From Phytomonas francai (lineage: Eukaryota > Euglenozoa > Kinetoplastea > Trypanosomatida > Trypanosomatidae), in assembly GCA_001766655.1 (NCBI GenBank), contig MJCC01000001.1, positions 1,161,809-1,225,808 on the forward strand: 64,000 nucleotides of DNA, read 5' to 3'. The first letter of the stretch is position 1, and every line of letters begins with the position of its first letter. The notes beneath the pieces were generated by a model. It searched no databases and had not been told where the DNA came from. It saw nothing but the letters and a program-made list of their open reading frames with translations. Below are positions 50,736 to 60,743 of the stretch, in pieces. The translations under genes were made by a program, and so were the position numbers.

Positions 50736-52925
50736 ATGATGTATATCCAGGGTAAATTGTTTTGTTTAGAGGCATGCAGACGCCTCGGTGGCCGTCGCAC
50801 ACCTTTGTTACAATCAAGACTTATTTTTTCGCAGCGCCTCATTACGCATCCTTCGAAAGTGCTTTGCTTATATCAAGATCGACTAAATCCTGCGAATCAG
50901 TTATACTCTATGGAGCACGCTTTTGAAGAGCCTACCTTCCGATTCATTTGTGGAGGGGTAGATATAGATTTTAAAGAAAAAGTATTCGGTGAGCTGTTGA
51001 AATTAATTCCAAAGCAACGGTCTAACTTTGTACAAGATGCGTTACCCAATTCCAAACGTAATGCTCACCAAACATTGCAGCTATTTCGTGGACTATGTAG
51101 CAGAAATTTAGTTTCTTTTGCACAAATACGCTCTACACCACAGAGTTTGCTCTCTTTTTATGAGTCTGTTGCCATGGTGGATCCAGCCCTTGCACTAGTT
51201 GCGGCTGATCACTTTACATTTTTTGGTCTTATTGCAACACATGCTGATGCAGAATTGCAGAAGGTCCTTTTGGAGGGAGCAGATTCTGGTCGAATTATTG
51301 GTTGTATTGCTCAACGCGAGTTGAATGCTGATGGGCCACCTTATAATACCGAAGCGCGTTATGATGTAAATGAAAAATGTTTCTTTATACGAGGTACCGG
51401 TAAATTTGCTGTTGTAGCGGCAGAGTTTTCGGATTGGGCAATTGTGTCCGCGACATTGACTTTGCATAAAAATGACAGCCAGGGTACATACTTATTCCTC
51501 GTTCCGCTACGCGAGGGCGGTCACTTACGAAAAAATATTTCTGTTTCACCAATCAAATCTGAAAACAATATCTTGAGCAGCTGCGGAGCCTCTTTAATCC
51601 ACTTTGAGGAGGTGCGTATCGAATCTAATTGCTTACTCAATCCTTTTACTGTAACGAAAGATGGCAGGGTAGGCTATGTAGAGGGGAAAAGGAATGATAC
51701 TAACGTATTAGATGTGCTTCAAATGCGAACAAGGTTTGCAACAGGCGCTATTTATATTGGTCTTGTGAAAAGGTTGATGACTGATGTGGTGTATTTTGTG
51801 TCACAGAAGGACGTTGTTGGGCCTGATTTCCGAAGAAATTACCCATACTTCGGCATCCAGCACGTACAAAGTCCATTGGTTAGCTTAGTGGCCAAGGCGT
51901 ACGTGTACTTCGTAGGATGGCAGCAGCTGCTTTCAAGTTTCACCAGTGTGTCGTCTAAGTTCCCCCGTTACGAGAATCACATGAAGTTGGCTGGCACAAT
52001 CTATTTTCTTCAGGAATTGATCACGGATTTGTACATATTCGCGCTTAAGTTTGTGGGGATTCACTCTATTCTGGCTAGCTCCGTGTTTGATAGTGCATCT
52101 GCCGTCGTACAGCTACGTAGGGAAGGACAGGACAACTCCACCCTTATTCGTGAGGTTGCCTTCAAATCCGTTACAAAAAATATCGGTACTACACACTGGG
52201 GCTGGTGGCTCACAAGTTTCCTACAATCTCTTCCTTCGCTGGACCGGCTTGTAAAAAATCCTTTTTATTCTCCTCGAAATTCGGAGCTGGGTCGACATTA
52301 TATTTTCTTTTGTCATAAGCACTATGCCATAAAACATCGTTTGCGATGGTCACGTGAGGTAGAACGGCGGAGGGGTGGAGGCGAGCATCAATGGTATGAT
52401 TGGGTCATGTTTCGGCATCACGAAGTCGTGCATTGTGGGGAAGCCTTTATGGAAATGTATTTCATGGATTGTATAATGAATGAAACTCAAAATTGTACAG
52501 ATCTACGTGGTCGAAAGCTTCTTCGCGACATAGGATGGATCTATGCTCTCACACGGCAAATGGACCGTCTTGACTTCATATTAACGAAAAAAATGCTGAG
52601 TGAATCCAAAGCCATGGCGCTGGTTTCCCATCTAGACAACCTCATCACAGTGTTGGCGCCTCAATGTGTGAACTTGGTTGATGCGATGCAGCTTCCACGC
52701 CCATTTCGCTCTCCCTATGGGTTGGATAATATGGAATCTTACTGGATCATTCCAGGCACAAATGTTCACATTCAGCGTGGTGATAAAGTATCCATGCGCC
52801 AGCCAAAATATGATGAAGGTGGTAGAACGAAATCAGAACAGGAAACAGCCATAGAAGAGGAAGATGAGTTTGATTTGTTTCATGGCTTGGCTGATCATCC
52901 TTCATTTTCTAAAAAGCGACATTGA
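50736..52925 (+). CDS. Acyl-CoA oxidase family protein
   Basis: The 729-residue protein has the acyl-CoA oxidase layout: an N-terminal helical domain (YESVAMVDPALALVAADHF), a central FAD/acyl-CoA beta domain (GCIAQRELNADGP... with FFIRGTGKFAVVAAEFSDWA), and two C-terminal helical domains ending in the oxidase-like APQCVNLVDAMQLP segment. Oxidases of this family perform the first step of peroxisomal beta-oxidation, passing electrons from FAD to O2 to make H2O2. The C-terminus is SKKRH, not an SKL-type peroxisome signal, and no clear PTS2 is visible. The first 40 residues are Arg-rich with few acids (RRLGGRRTPLLQSRLIFSQR), more like a mitochondrial presequence. The substrate and even oxidase versus dehydrogenase activity are uncertain. 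Confidence 0.85.
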   Translation: MMYIQGKLFCLEACRRLGGRRTPLLQSRLIFSQRLITHPSKVLCLYQDRLNPANQLYSMEHAFEEPTFRFICGGVDIDFKEKVFGELLKLIPKQRSNFVQDALPNSKRNAHQTLQLFRGLCSRNLVSFAQIRSTPQSLLSFYESVAMVDPALALVAADHFTFFGLIATHADAELQKVLLEGADSGRIIGCIAQRELNADGPPYNTEARYDVNEKCFFIRGTGKFAVVAAEFSDWAIVSATLTLHKNDSQGTYLFLVPLREGGHLRKNISVSPIKSENNILSSCGASLIHFEEVRIESNCLLNPFTVTKDGRVGYVEGKRNDTNVLDVLQMRTRFATGAIYIGLVKRLMTDVVYFVSQKDVVGPDFRRNYPYFGIQHVQSPLVSLVAKAYVYFVGWQQLLSSFTSVSSKFPRYENHMKLAGTIYFLQELITDLYIFALKFVGIHSILASSVFDSASAVVQLRREGQDNSTLIREVAFKSVTKNIGTTHWGWWLTSFLQSLPSLDRLVKNPFYSPRNSELGRHYIFFCHKHYAIKHRLRWSREVERRRGGGEHQWYDWVMFRHHEVVHCGEAFMEMYFMDCIMNETQNCTDLRGRKLLRDIGWIYALTRQMDRLDFILTKKMLSESKAMALVSHLDNLITVLAPQCVNLVDAMQLPRPFRSPYGLDNMESYWIIPGTNVHIQRGDKVSMRQPKYDEGGRTKSEQETAIEEEDEFDLFHGLADHPSFSKKRH

Positions 52926-53365
52926 TCCTTTTATTATGTGTAAGTCTTTTTGTGTTGTGATCAAAGGGTATCCCTTCTGGAATTAGAAAGGACCTGAAAC
53001 AAATGGATGCTTTTTTTCATTGGAGATGAAATATATAGATTCGATGGGTGGTGCATGTTAAATTTGAAGGTTTTTCCTCGAATAGGCATACAAAAATACA
53101 CCTTATGTGCATTCTTTAACTCAAATATTTGCGACATTTTTATCGACTACAATCTTTTCGTCTGGTACAAGCAGGGGAAAAATGACACCATAGATGTACG
53201 CTTAGTGCAAACTTTTTTCTTAGTGTTTTCCCTTTTGCATCGCTTCCGTTTCCTTTCTGCAGCAGCGCATTTTGATATTAACTAACAAAAATTCTATTCC
53301 ATCACTTTTTCGAAAGATAAAAACGATAGCCTTTGAAAAGCAGAATTACTTAGAGCGAAATAAAA
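52926..53365. other. Spacer between acyl-CoA oxidase and low-complexity protein
   Basis: 440 bases. The 92-codon frame at 53007-53285 begins with ATG but has no domain and lies where a 3' untranslated region and acceptor (pyrimidine-rich stretch about 53210-53265) are expected. No gene is supported. Confidence 0.5.
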
Positions 53366-55285
53366 ATGTCGTGTATGAAGGATCTTACCACACCTGCTGC
53401 ACCAGAGGTCAAAATTCCGATCTTAAATGCCAATAGAAAGTTACAACTTACAGGCGCTATGACGAAAAGCATTTTTAATCGAACCACCCCGGAGAATATT
53501 CCTTTACCGCTTCAACGCGAGCTAAAGGTGTTTGAGTGTAACGACGGAGCAGAAGCACGCAGGCACTTTGATGCCATCATGCAGGATACCCATCCCGTGT
53601 CTTCAGATACACTTCACTTCACCCCGTTGAGTCTATCACTTCGGCATAACTCCCAATATCTTCACAATGAACAAACTCGCTCTTCAAGTATATTACCAAG
53701 TGAAATTCGCATTCCCAAGCGTTCTCCAAGCCCTGAACCAGCTGCACCGGCTCCATCAAGTAGGGAATCCCATGTTCAGGGGGTCAAAATTCCTTCAATA
53801 TCATCTATACATCCGATAGCTGCACCCACTCAATTAAAGAGGCCTGAAGCGAGTATAGCCTCTGGCTTGGTACCAGAGTGCCTCAACGATGAGGCCTTGG
53901 TTGGAAGACTTGAAGATGAGGTACGCCATAGTTGCGCTGGAGCTGCTTTCAGCAATCACAACTCACACGAAGGTAAACAGAAGACAGCTGGAAGGGAGGG
54001 GGGAGCAAACACACTATCGGATCAAAATTCTCATGCAGAGGCTTCCTCACGCAGTGGCTCACCATCGCCAGATATCTTAGCAGTTGAGTCACACAATTCT
54101 TGTTCAGCCAATCTGCAAGGAAGTAGCTTTTCCCCGCGCACTGGATCTTCTTCTCGTTATCACAATCCATCTGATTTCCCCTCAACAAAATCTCAACCTT
54201 CTGATGTTTTGTCATTGAAGGGTGAAACACGCTCGCGTGTGTCGAGCTTTATGTCACCCATGGGTGGTGGCGGTTTGCACGATTCAGTTCACGGTCATCT
54301 GGAGGTGCAACCTGTGGAGTCCGCGGAAGGAAGGGCAATTCATCCAACATGGCAACCACGCACTGTCAAGGAGATACGACCAGCGTGGAATCAGCGAATC
54401 CCCCCCTCCAAACTACGTCCAGTGGTAAGCATAGTTGACAGTAAGGTGTCGCGAAGATTGTCTCCCGCATCGCCACGGTTACACACCGCGCGCAGTGAAG
54501 AGAAGACCATGGCACGGGCATGCAGCCTCCGCTCTCAAAGTCGCAGTAATGTGGGTCCAAATGAGAGGCTGAAGACTGTGCCTGAAAACGCATTTATCGA
54601 CAGACGATTTTCCGTACGGTGCCATGCCCAACCCGAGCGTGCAAACCAACGCAAAATGAGGTCAGTTCCGACACGACCGTCTACTGTCTCAGGGCCTAAA
54701 TCAAGTTCAGTGTCTGTCACACCAAGAGCGATGAGCAACGTAACACCACCATCAGTGCGCATCCTTTTCCGTAATCAAAGTGCCCGTGAGGGTTCTGCCA
54801 CTGGCAGAACATCGCCATGTAACGCCTTGGGACGCCCCTCTACAGGCCCCAATGAGACTAAAGGTTTTTTGGATTCGATTCAAAAGCAACTGCAGCTCAC
54901 ACAGCAGTCTGCACAGATTGCCCTAGAAAGGGCCACTCACGCAGAGGCACGTTGCGCGGAGATGCAGAAGGAGCTACAGGAATCTGAGAGGCAACGAAGG
55001 CGAGACCGGGAGGAGCTCGCTTCGAATTTATTCAGACTAGCTGGAAAGGTAAATTTTTCAGTGCAATGGATTCACAGCTATGAGGGGTATACTATTGGTC
55101 CGGAGGGTGGAACTAAAAAAGAAGTATCAAAACCAATTTATGGTGAAGATGGAGTAAGGCTTGGTGAAAAGTACCAGGAATCAACACCTGGTGTACAAGG
55201 AACCACGCCTACGCCTGAGCGCAGCATCACCAGTGCGGCACGTTTGCCATTTTCTTCACCGATTGTTTTCGAAATGCGTTCATAA
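53366..55285 (+). CDS. Low-complexity Ser/Pro-rich protein with C-terminal coiled coil, unknown
   Basis: The 639-residue protein is mostly predicted disordered: residues 100-500 are rich in Ser, Pro and Arg, with phosphosite-like SPSP and RSPS patterns. A coiled coil of about 60 residues follows at about 505-560 (SIQKQLQLTQQSAQIALERA, CAEMQKELQESERQRRRDRE). A C-terminal region contains QWIHSYEGYTIGPEGG. There is no catalytic domain. Such layouts are common among trypanosomatid cytoskeletal, basal-body and flagellum-associated proteins, but nothing specific can be assigned. The ATG at 53366 is the first in the frame. Confidence 0.8.
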   Translation: MSCMKDLTTPAAPEVKIPILNANRKLQLTGAMTKSIFNRTTPENIPLPLQRELKVFECNDGAEARRHFDAIMQDTHPVSSDTLHFTPLSLSLRHNSQYLHNEQTRSSSILPSEIRIPKRSPSPEPAAPAPSSRESHVQGVKIPSISSIHPIAAPTQLKRPEASIASGLVPECLNDEALVGRLEDEVRHSCAGAAFSNHNSHEGKQKTAGREGGANTLSDQNSHAEASSRSGSPSPDILAVESHNSCSANLQGSSFSPRTGSSSRYHNPSDFPSTKSQPSDVLSLKGETRSRVSSFMSPMGGGGLHDSVHGHLEVQPVESAEGRAIHPTWQPRTVKEIRPAWNQRIPPSKLRPVVSIVDSKVSRRLSPASPRLHTARSEEKTMARACSLRSQSRSNVGPNERLKTVPENAFIDRRFSVRCHAQPERANQRKMRSVPTRPSTVSGPKSSSVSVTPRAMSNVTPPSVRILFRNQSAREGSATGRTSPCNALGRPSTGPNETKGFLDSIQKQLQLTQQSAQIALERATHAEARCAEMQKELQESERQRRRDREELASNLFRLAGKVNFSVQWIHSYEGYTIGPEGGTKKEVSKPIYGEDGVRLGEKYQESTPGVQGTTPTPERSITSAARLPFSSPIVFEMRS

Positions 55286-55845
55286 ACGAATAACTAAGTT
55301 TATCGCACGGTGACTAAAAAGGGTGGGTGACCATTGTTGTTAGAAACCAAATATTTTCATTTTGAGCCTATTTAGATAAGGCTATATATTCATTTTCGTT
55401 TCATTTTGTACTGTTGGATTATGAACACTATACCGTTGATTTGATTCTTTGAGAAAGAGGACATTACAGGAAACGAATAAGTTCTGGTATTTTTTTTTGA
55501 TGAGCTCTTCATCTTTTCACTACTTTAGACATAGAATGCGTAGAGTACTAGCTGCCGAAATGGCAGAACACTTTCTGACTGTCTTTTTGAAGTTTGTATA
55601 ATTCCTTGTCTTCACACGTACCTGAATTTCACCAGTGATAACTGCTATTTCACAGGATTTTACGACGCTTCATTTATATATATTTATCTATATGAATTGA
55701 TCTAATAAGGTAAAATACAATAACAGCACCGGTAAAGGAAGATAAATCTCTTTGGTTTTACTCAATGTTTGTAAAAACAGCTGGGTAATAACCAAAAGAC
55801 AAAAAAAGTGCAAGGCTTTCTCTACAAGAGTATTTACTTGATTTA

Positions 55846-55881
55846 ATTTTGACATATATATATACATATATATGTCAAAAT
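55846..55881. repeat. Perfect palindromic hairpin
   Basis: ATTTTGACATATATAT is followed by ATAC and then its exact reverse complement. This gives 16-base-pair arms and a four-base loop. Confidence 0.95.
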
Positions 55882-55968
55882 ATGTAGCGGTTTCAAGTTA
55901 TTCGCGACAATTAGACATCCTTTTTACGTTTGCATTTTTTCCGCTGTTTGTGTCAGAATTTTTTTCCC

Positions 55969-56010
55969 CTCTTTGCCTTTCCTTGCCATTTTGAAGGGAA
56001 AGGCAAAGAG
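55969..56010. repeat. Perfect inverted repeat, 14-base arms
   Basis: CTCTTTGCCTTTCC (55969-55982) and GGAAAGGCAAAGAG (55997-56010) are exact reverse complements around a 14-base loop, making a stable stem in either strand's RNA. Confidence 0.95.
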
Positions 56011-56039
56011 ACACAGATCTTCAAGGATGAGTCTGTGTC
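56010..56039. repeat. Inverted repeat, 8-base arms
   Basis: GACACAGA (56010-56017) pairs with TCTGTGTC (56032-56039) around 14 bases, directly abutting the preceding stem. Confidence 0.85.
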
Positions 56040-56286
56040 AATGCTCATTCACACTTGTCTGGTTGGTCTAACAGACATAGGCTTGAGATATAGATGCACT
56101 ATAAACTATGTTTCTAGATACATATAAAACCAACGAAAAAGAAAAGCATGAAGCTATTTTTATGGATCTACCTAGAATATACTTGGGCTAGTGAAAATGA
56201 AATAATGTTTTTATCATTGCCATATACTTTTTATTTCTCTTTTTTATTTTTACTTCTTTGTGCTCCTGTAGAATTTCATTATATAT

Positions 56287-59200
56287 ATGCCAATTCAGGA
56301 GCAACAGCATGGCTTTAGCCTTCAGGAACTAATCTGTGCCATTGAAGAGGTAGATACCAAGCCGAGTCAGCTTCAACTGATCTTACAAAACTCCCCTAAT
56401 CTTTTTCAAGAATATGGAGAGGAACTGCTGAGTGTTGTTATGCAACGCTGTGATATTACTACACCGTCAGGCAGTGAATTCAAGCTGTTTGCACTGAACA
56501 TTTGCTGGAAAGTTCTACTTGCCATCCTCACAAATTCACATGTTTCACAGTCTGTCTATGAGCTTGGTACGTCGTTCATGTTGGATCAACTGCATCACAG
56601 TGTATTCTCACACGATTGGACTGATTCGAAGCTGATAAAAATATCAACATTTTTTGCGTCTCACATCACCTTTACAGCAAAGGCATATCCTCGATATTTC
56701 CTATGCTCCAGGGAAAATGCGCTTGTGCGACGTGTTGTGAGTCTCTCTGTTTCCGTATCCTTTACAATTGCAAGCAGCGAGCTAGACGACGATATTCTGA
56801 GGCCTTTGTGTGATAATGTTTTGCTGCGCTTGAAAACTATATTAGAGTATCTGGGTTCAGTTTCCATTAACACAGAGGAGGGGGCTGGCGAGTGCCTAGC
56901 GAACAGAGTGACGATGAAGGAGGTAGACGCTGCTGCATCGCTTGACAACAGCCGCTACGTTGATTTACTGTATCAATGCATCTCTGAGGTAGATGTAACA
57001 GAGATGATGAACGCTTCCGGAGGCGACAGCTGTTTTGTTTCTATGCTTCTTGCTGTAGCTTCTCTAGCGTGCTTTCTCAGCGCAGCCTGTGGATTGCTCC
57101 AAAAGCTGACATTGACTCATATTGCTGTACCGAGCCGTTGCCCTCAGCTTTTGTTGAAAGCGCTTATCCAGTGGATGCCGTCAGTGTCCTTCGAACTCCA
57201 AGGATCCTTACATACAGAAGATTCTAAGACCGACTATGGAAGTAGCTGCCCGTCAAAGGCATCACTAGCATCAATACCTTCTTATTTTAATGATAAAGAA
57301 ACGCGTTTACTGAGTCGTATCAAGGAGCTATCCGACTATCTGCCGCTGTCCGCATTATGGCAGACAAACTGTCCTTGTCCTGAGGCCACTGATGACTCTT
57401 TTAGTGTAAAGTGTGAAAAGACTGAATCCCTACATGAGCAGTGGGTAAATAGAGTGATCGAAGTTTTATCTATTGTACTACGTGGCAATGATCAGAAACA
57501 GAGCCTTGTGGAAGAAGCAGACAACACATCCACTGTTCTTACTTGTGTTCTTATGGGACTTTCTACACCACATTTTCAAAACACAACACTCATGATGGAG
57601 GTGTACTTGGGTCTCTTTTTACGAATGAGTCATGTGGGTCAATCCCAATGTGTAAGTACGAACAGGCATGTACCTGAATCGAGCCTAAAGGACGAGAACT
57701 ATGTGGAACATCTCTCGATACTCTTTCAGATAGGATTACTGGTCTTCAGCGAATGCTCACTGGCCGTATGCAGCAAGGACGAGCACAACTGTGAGGACCA
57801 AAAATGCTGTTGCATATACAGGGGTCGTTTACAGGCTTCACTGTTGACACTCATCGGGGCAGAGAGCGCTGTGGTTACTGGGTTACCTCCATCTGCTTTG
57901 GCAACGCGCATGGGACCTCACTTGATGTCCCCACTACTTAACGTTTTGCCTATTTTTCTTAGTTTAGCTGATTATTGTTTTTTTATTTTCACCGACGAAT
58001 GCGGTCTTCAGGAGAATGCTCAATGCAAAACTGAAGTATCAAGCTCAATCAAAAGCGTCAATAACGCGTTCGAGAATCTACTTACAGACACACCGCGTAG
58101 CGACCAGTTTGAGAGGGGTTCTCCAGTTTTTTTGTTCAGGGGGAGCGCGATCGACCTACCTCTAGCGCTGTCTCAGCTTCGCTTTGCCTTCATTTTCGAA
58201 CCCTTTAGTACCCCCACTGATGAGAAAATTGGAGAGTACCACTCTGCACTTTTGTCATTTCAAAGTATGTTTGCTGCGTTGACCAATGCAGTTCAACATA
58301 TTACCACTGCTATAGACGGGAAAGCTAGCGATATAGGCAACGCTGATCCAATAGCCTGCTTTTTGTTAATATCGTCGCTTCTTCGTGAGGCGGCTTATTT
58401 TCCACTGGACACGTCGCGTGATCAAGTACTCGTTGCATGTATTCGGCGGTGGGTGGAATTGAGCCTGAAGCTTGCATCTTGCTCATTGGCACGGTTACAA
58501 CCTGCTTTCTCGGAGCTTCTTCAGTACCATGCGGCTCGCAGCCTCTTTTTCTTTGTAGAATGCAATACATATGTTTCAATAGAGCAGCTCAATCTTTCTG
58601 AAGCGGCAGTTAGATTCCTAATGCGTTTCTTCCAGTCTCTGGAAGATAAGGATGATAGAGAATGTTTTGCTCCCCATATCAGTAATGGCGAGGTGAATCA
58701 GCGTTTGTTGGAGACATTCATCCGGTATTTTGATCAAAGTCGAAAATGGCAGACTGTGTGCAGTTTGTATAGACGTGCACAGATGTCTGATTCCACTGAT
58801 ATTTGTTGTACAGGTAATCTTGTGGTTTCGAATCTTTTAGATAGCATGCAGCAGTGCCAAGCATCACTGTGCCGGTTACTCGGTGAACAACACTGGCCTA
58901 TTGATGGCTGCTGCATAGTTCCTGGAGGTAATTCCTGTGAGGATGTTGGCAATGATGAGGTTGCATCTGTACATTTTTCTCAAAAGAACATGCACTCAGG
59001 TGACAGCAAAGGACTAACTGGGATTGCAGAGAGTTCTTTTAACAACCAGATTGGGGCTAAGGAAGCTCTTGAGCTATCGTTGTGCTTGCGGGAATTACTT
59101 CGTATAGGCCACATGGTTGACTCTGTATTATTTCGGACAGCCCGCCGAGGGGTTAATGAATCAGTTGAGAGTGGCAACGTATCATCACTAACCGGTTCAA

Positions 59201-59304
59201 CAGATGTTGCCTCACCTTTGTTGGCGGTTTCTGTGGAAGCACTTTCACCTTGTAACCTTTTCACGCAGAACTCGCTAGGAAACACTGCTGATACACAGGG
59301 TTAA
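56287..59304 (+). CDS. Large helical hypothetical protein
   Basis: The 1005-residue protein appears to be built of many amphipathic helices (for example LQELICAIEEVDTKPSQLQL, KLFALNICWKVLLAILTNS, EAAVRFLMRFFQSLEDKDD), in the style of a HEAT/ARM solenoid. Polar Ser-rich linkers lie near residues 310-390 and 850-920. It has no transmembrane segment, signal peptide or catalytic motif. Cys is frequent, but not in metal-binding pairs apart from CEDQKCCCIY. I do not recognise a family. The single long frame and position in the array make it a real gene. Confidence 0.85.
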   Translation: MPIQEQQHGFSLQELICAIEEVDTKPSQLQLILQNSPNLFQEYGEELLSVVMQRCDITTPSGSEFKLFALNICWKVLLAILTNSHVSQSVYELGTSFMLDQLHHSVFSHDWTDSKLIKISTFFASHITFTAKAYPRYFLCSRENALVRRVVSLSVSVSFTIASSELDDDILRPLCDNVLLRLKTILEYLGSVSINTEEGAGECLANRVTMKEVDAAASLDNSRYVDLLYQCISEVDVTEMMNASGGDSCFVSMLLAVASLACFLSAACGLLQKLTLTHIAVPSRCPQLLLKALIQWMPSVSFELQGSLHTEDSKTDYGSSCPSKASLASIPSYFNDKETRLLSRIKELSDYLPLSALWQTNCPCPEATDDSFSVKCEKTESLHEQWVNRVIEVLSIVLRGNDQKQSLVEEADNTSTVLTCVLMGLSTPHFQNTTLMMEVYLGLFLRMSHVGQSQCVSTNRHVPESSLKDENYVEHLSILFQIGLLVFSECSLAVCSKDEHNCEDQKCCCIYRGRLQASLLTLIGAESAVVTGLPPSALATRMGPHLMSPLLNVLPIFLSLADYCFFIFTDECGLQENAQCKTEVSSSIKSVNNAFENLLTDTPRSDQFERGSPVFLFRGSAIDLPLALSQLRFAFIFEPFSTPTDEKIGEYHSALLSFQSMFAALTNAVQHITTAIDGKASDIGNADPIACFLLISSLLREAAYFPLDTSRDQVLVACIRRWVELSLKLASCSLARLQPAFSELLQYHAARSLFFFVECNTYVSIEQLNLSEAAVRFLMRFFQSLEDKDDRECFAPHISNGEVNQRLLETFIRYFDQSRKWQTVCSLYRRAQMSDSTDICCTGNLVVSNLLDSMQQCQASLCRLLGEQHWPIDGCCIVPGGNSCEDVGNDEVASVHFSQKNMHSGDSKGLTGIAESSFNNQIGAKEALELSLCLRELLRIGHMVDSVLFRTARRGVNESVESGNVSSLTGSTDVASPLLAVSVEALSPCNLFTQNSLGNTADTQG

Positions 59305-59801
59305 ACACTAATAAAACAACCAATAGCTTGACGTGTATGAGATCTATAAACTCTGGACTAAATTCAACAGTGTGCGAGACAAAGTTCAGCGTATTCACAG
59401 CCATCCATTTATCGTAGCGGTCTTAAGGAATAGCTTCAATGGCTTCTGGTAAACACTAGAGGAGGGGGGAGGGCAGAGCAATACCTGCTATAGAAGTTTC
59501 TCATCTAGAGTTCTTACTAAATTTCAAAGTTAATGTTTCAGAAACAAATAAAATACTTCTCCTTGTACATTTTTTAAAAATTACTATTCCTTTTGTGTTT
59601 TGTTGAGACCCTTCTTGACTTTTTTCTTTTCAGCGCGATACGATTTCCCTAACATTTTTGCGATATTAATAGCATGATTGCAAAGTAAACAGCACCCTTT
59701 GTAACCTACTTTATTGTGCCCCTCTGCGTACTGTTTTTTCCCCTTTTAAATCTATATTTTATCTACGCCAGTTACAAAGAATATCCAAAAGAGGTGCTTA
59801 T
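59305..59801. other. Spacer between helical protein and EMG1
   Basis: 497 bases. Its right end contains TTTTTTCCCCTTTTAAATC and a CCAG near 59771, a likely acceptor for EMG1. No gene or repeat is seen. Confidence 0.5.
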
Positions 59802-60743
59802 ATGAAGCCCAGGGGTGTAAACCAAGGACGCTCCCGAGACTTAAAACGGCCTTTCAATGCTGGCACCAGTGAAGGTGACAGCTCCCCATTTAGCCATTTT
59901 CATAACGGGAGAGGACGCAGTGGCAGCAGAGGTCGTTACCCTTCTTTGCCTAAGCGCGTTCGGTTGGATGAATACAGGCCACAGGTAGCAGAAGAAACCG
60001 TACCCTATCACAGTTCTCCAGAAACTCATAACAATAAGTTTAAGGGAAAAAATACGCGTCCTGTTCAAAATGATACCCCCCCAAAAGGCCGGGATGTGGT
60101 GGTGATCCTTGAAAAGGCGGGCCTACTGCTTGGGAACATGGGTCTCGTCGACGCCTATGAGCGTGCAGCGACGACAGAAATTACAAATACTTCTCTACGT
60201 GAGGTCCGTCCAGATATTGTGCACCAATGCCTTCTTGCTCTTTGTGATTCAAATCTGGCGCATGAGCACCGCCTTCGCATTTATATTAGCATGTTTAGCT
60301 GCAATGGGAAGGTAATTGAGGTTTCCCCAGCGCTGCGCCCACCACGAACATATGCGCGTTTTCGAGGTCTAATGGCAGCGCTTTTGCGTGATGGCCGGGT
60401 AACTTCTACAAATGGCGAGGTTCTTATGCGTGTGATGCCTGGTTCCATCGCACCTATTATTCCTTATGGAGCTGATGTCATTGGTCTCTGCAATGGGCTC
60501 ACAGTACCCGTTGCAACCGCGTCGCGGTTGGCAGAGGAGGCTATCGCTAACCCTGTTGATGACGCTCTTCAGGGTGGCGTGAAGAATGTAGCATCTTTTT
60601 ATTGCATCCCCTGCACAGATGACTGTAGTTTGGATGGGATAGATTACGTTACACGAACAGTGTGCCTTTCGGCGTATCCCACGACGGCACACGTGATGTG
60701 TGCACGTATATGTGAAGGGTTTATGCGAATGTGGGCTCGCTAA
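59802..60743 (+). CDS. EMG1: 18S rRNA pseudouridine methyltransferase EMG1/NEP1
   Basis: The 313-residue protein has a basic, Arg/Gly-rich N-terminal extension (about 1-95) followed by the SPOUT-class NEP1 domain. Conserved pieces are VVVILEKAGL, REVRPDIVHQCLLALCDSNL, LRIYISMFSCNGKVIEVSP, RPPRTYARFRGLMAALL, and a C-terminal SAYPTTAHVMCARICEGFMR segment matching the family's LSNYPLSAA region. NEP1 methylates N1 of a pseudouridine in 18S rRNA and is needed for small-subunit assembly in the nucleolus. The usual family length is about 240-250; the extra here is the N-terminal extension. Identification is by pattern. Confidence 0.88.
   Translation: MKPRGVNQGRSRDLKRPFNAGTSEGDSSPFSHFHNGRGRSGSRGRYPSLPKRVRLDEYRPQVAEETVPYHSSPETHNNKFKGKNTRPVQNDTPPKGRDVVVILEKAGLLLGNMGLVDAYERAATTEITNTSLREVRPDIVHQCLLALCDSNLAHEHRLRIYISMFSCNGKVIEVSPALRPPRTYARFRGLMAALLRDGRVTSTNGEVLMRVMPGSIAPIIPYGADVIGLCNGLTVPVATASRLAEEAIANPVDDALQGGVKNVASFYCIPCTDDCSLDGIDYVTRTVCLSAYPTTAHVMCARICEGFMRMWAR

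Larger units (their letters stand above)
55286..56286. other. Spacer with a cluster of inverted repeats
   Basis: 1001 bases without a supported gene. Within 55846-56039 lie three inverted repeats in a row, listed separately. A T-rich stretch at 56225-56270 probably serves the splice acceptor (CTCCTGTAG near 56271) of the next gene. Confidence 0.6.

Noticed and set aside
53007..53285. 92-codon plus-strand frame starting with ATG
   Set aside because: Hydrophobic, without motifs, and in the spacer where untranslated sequence and a splice acceptor are expected.
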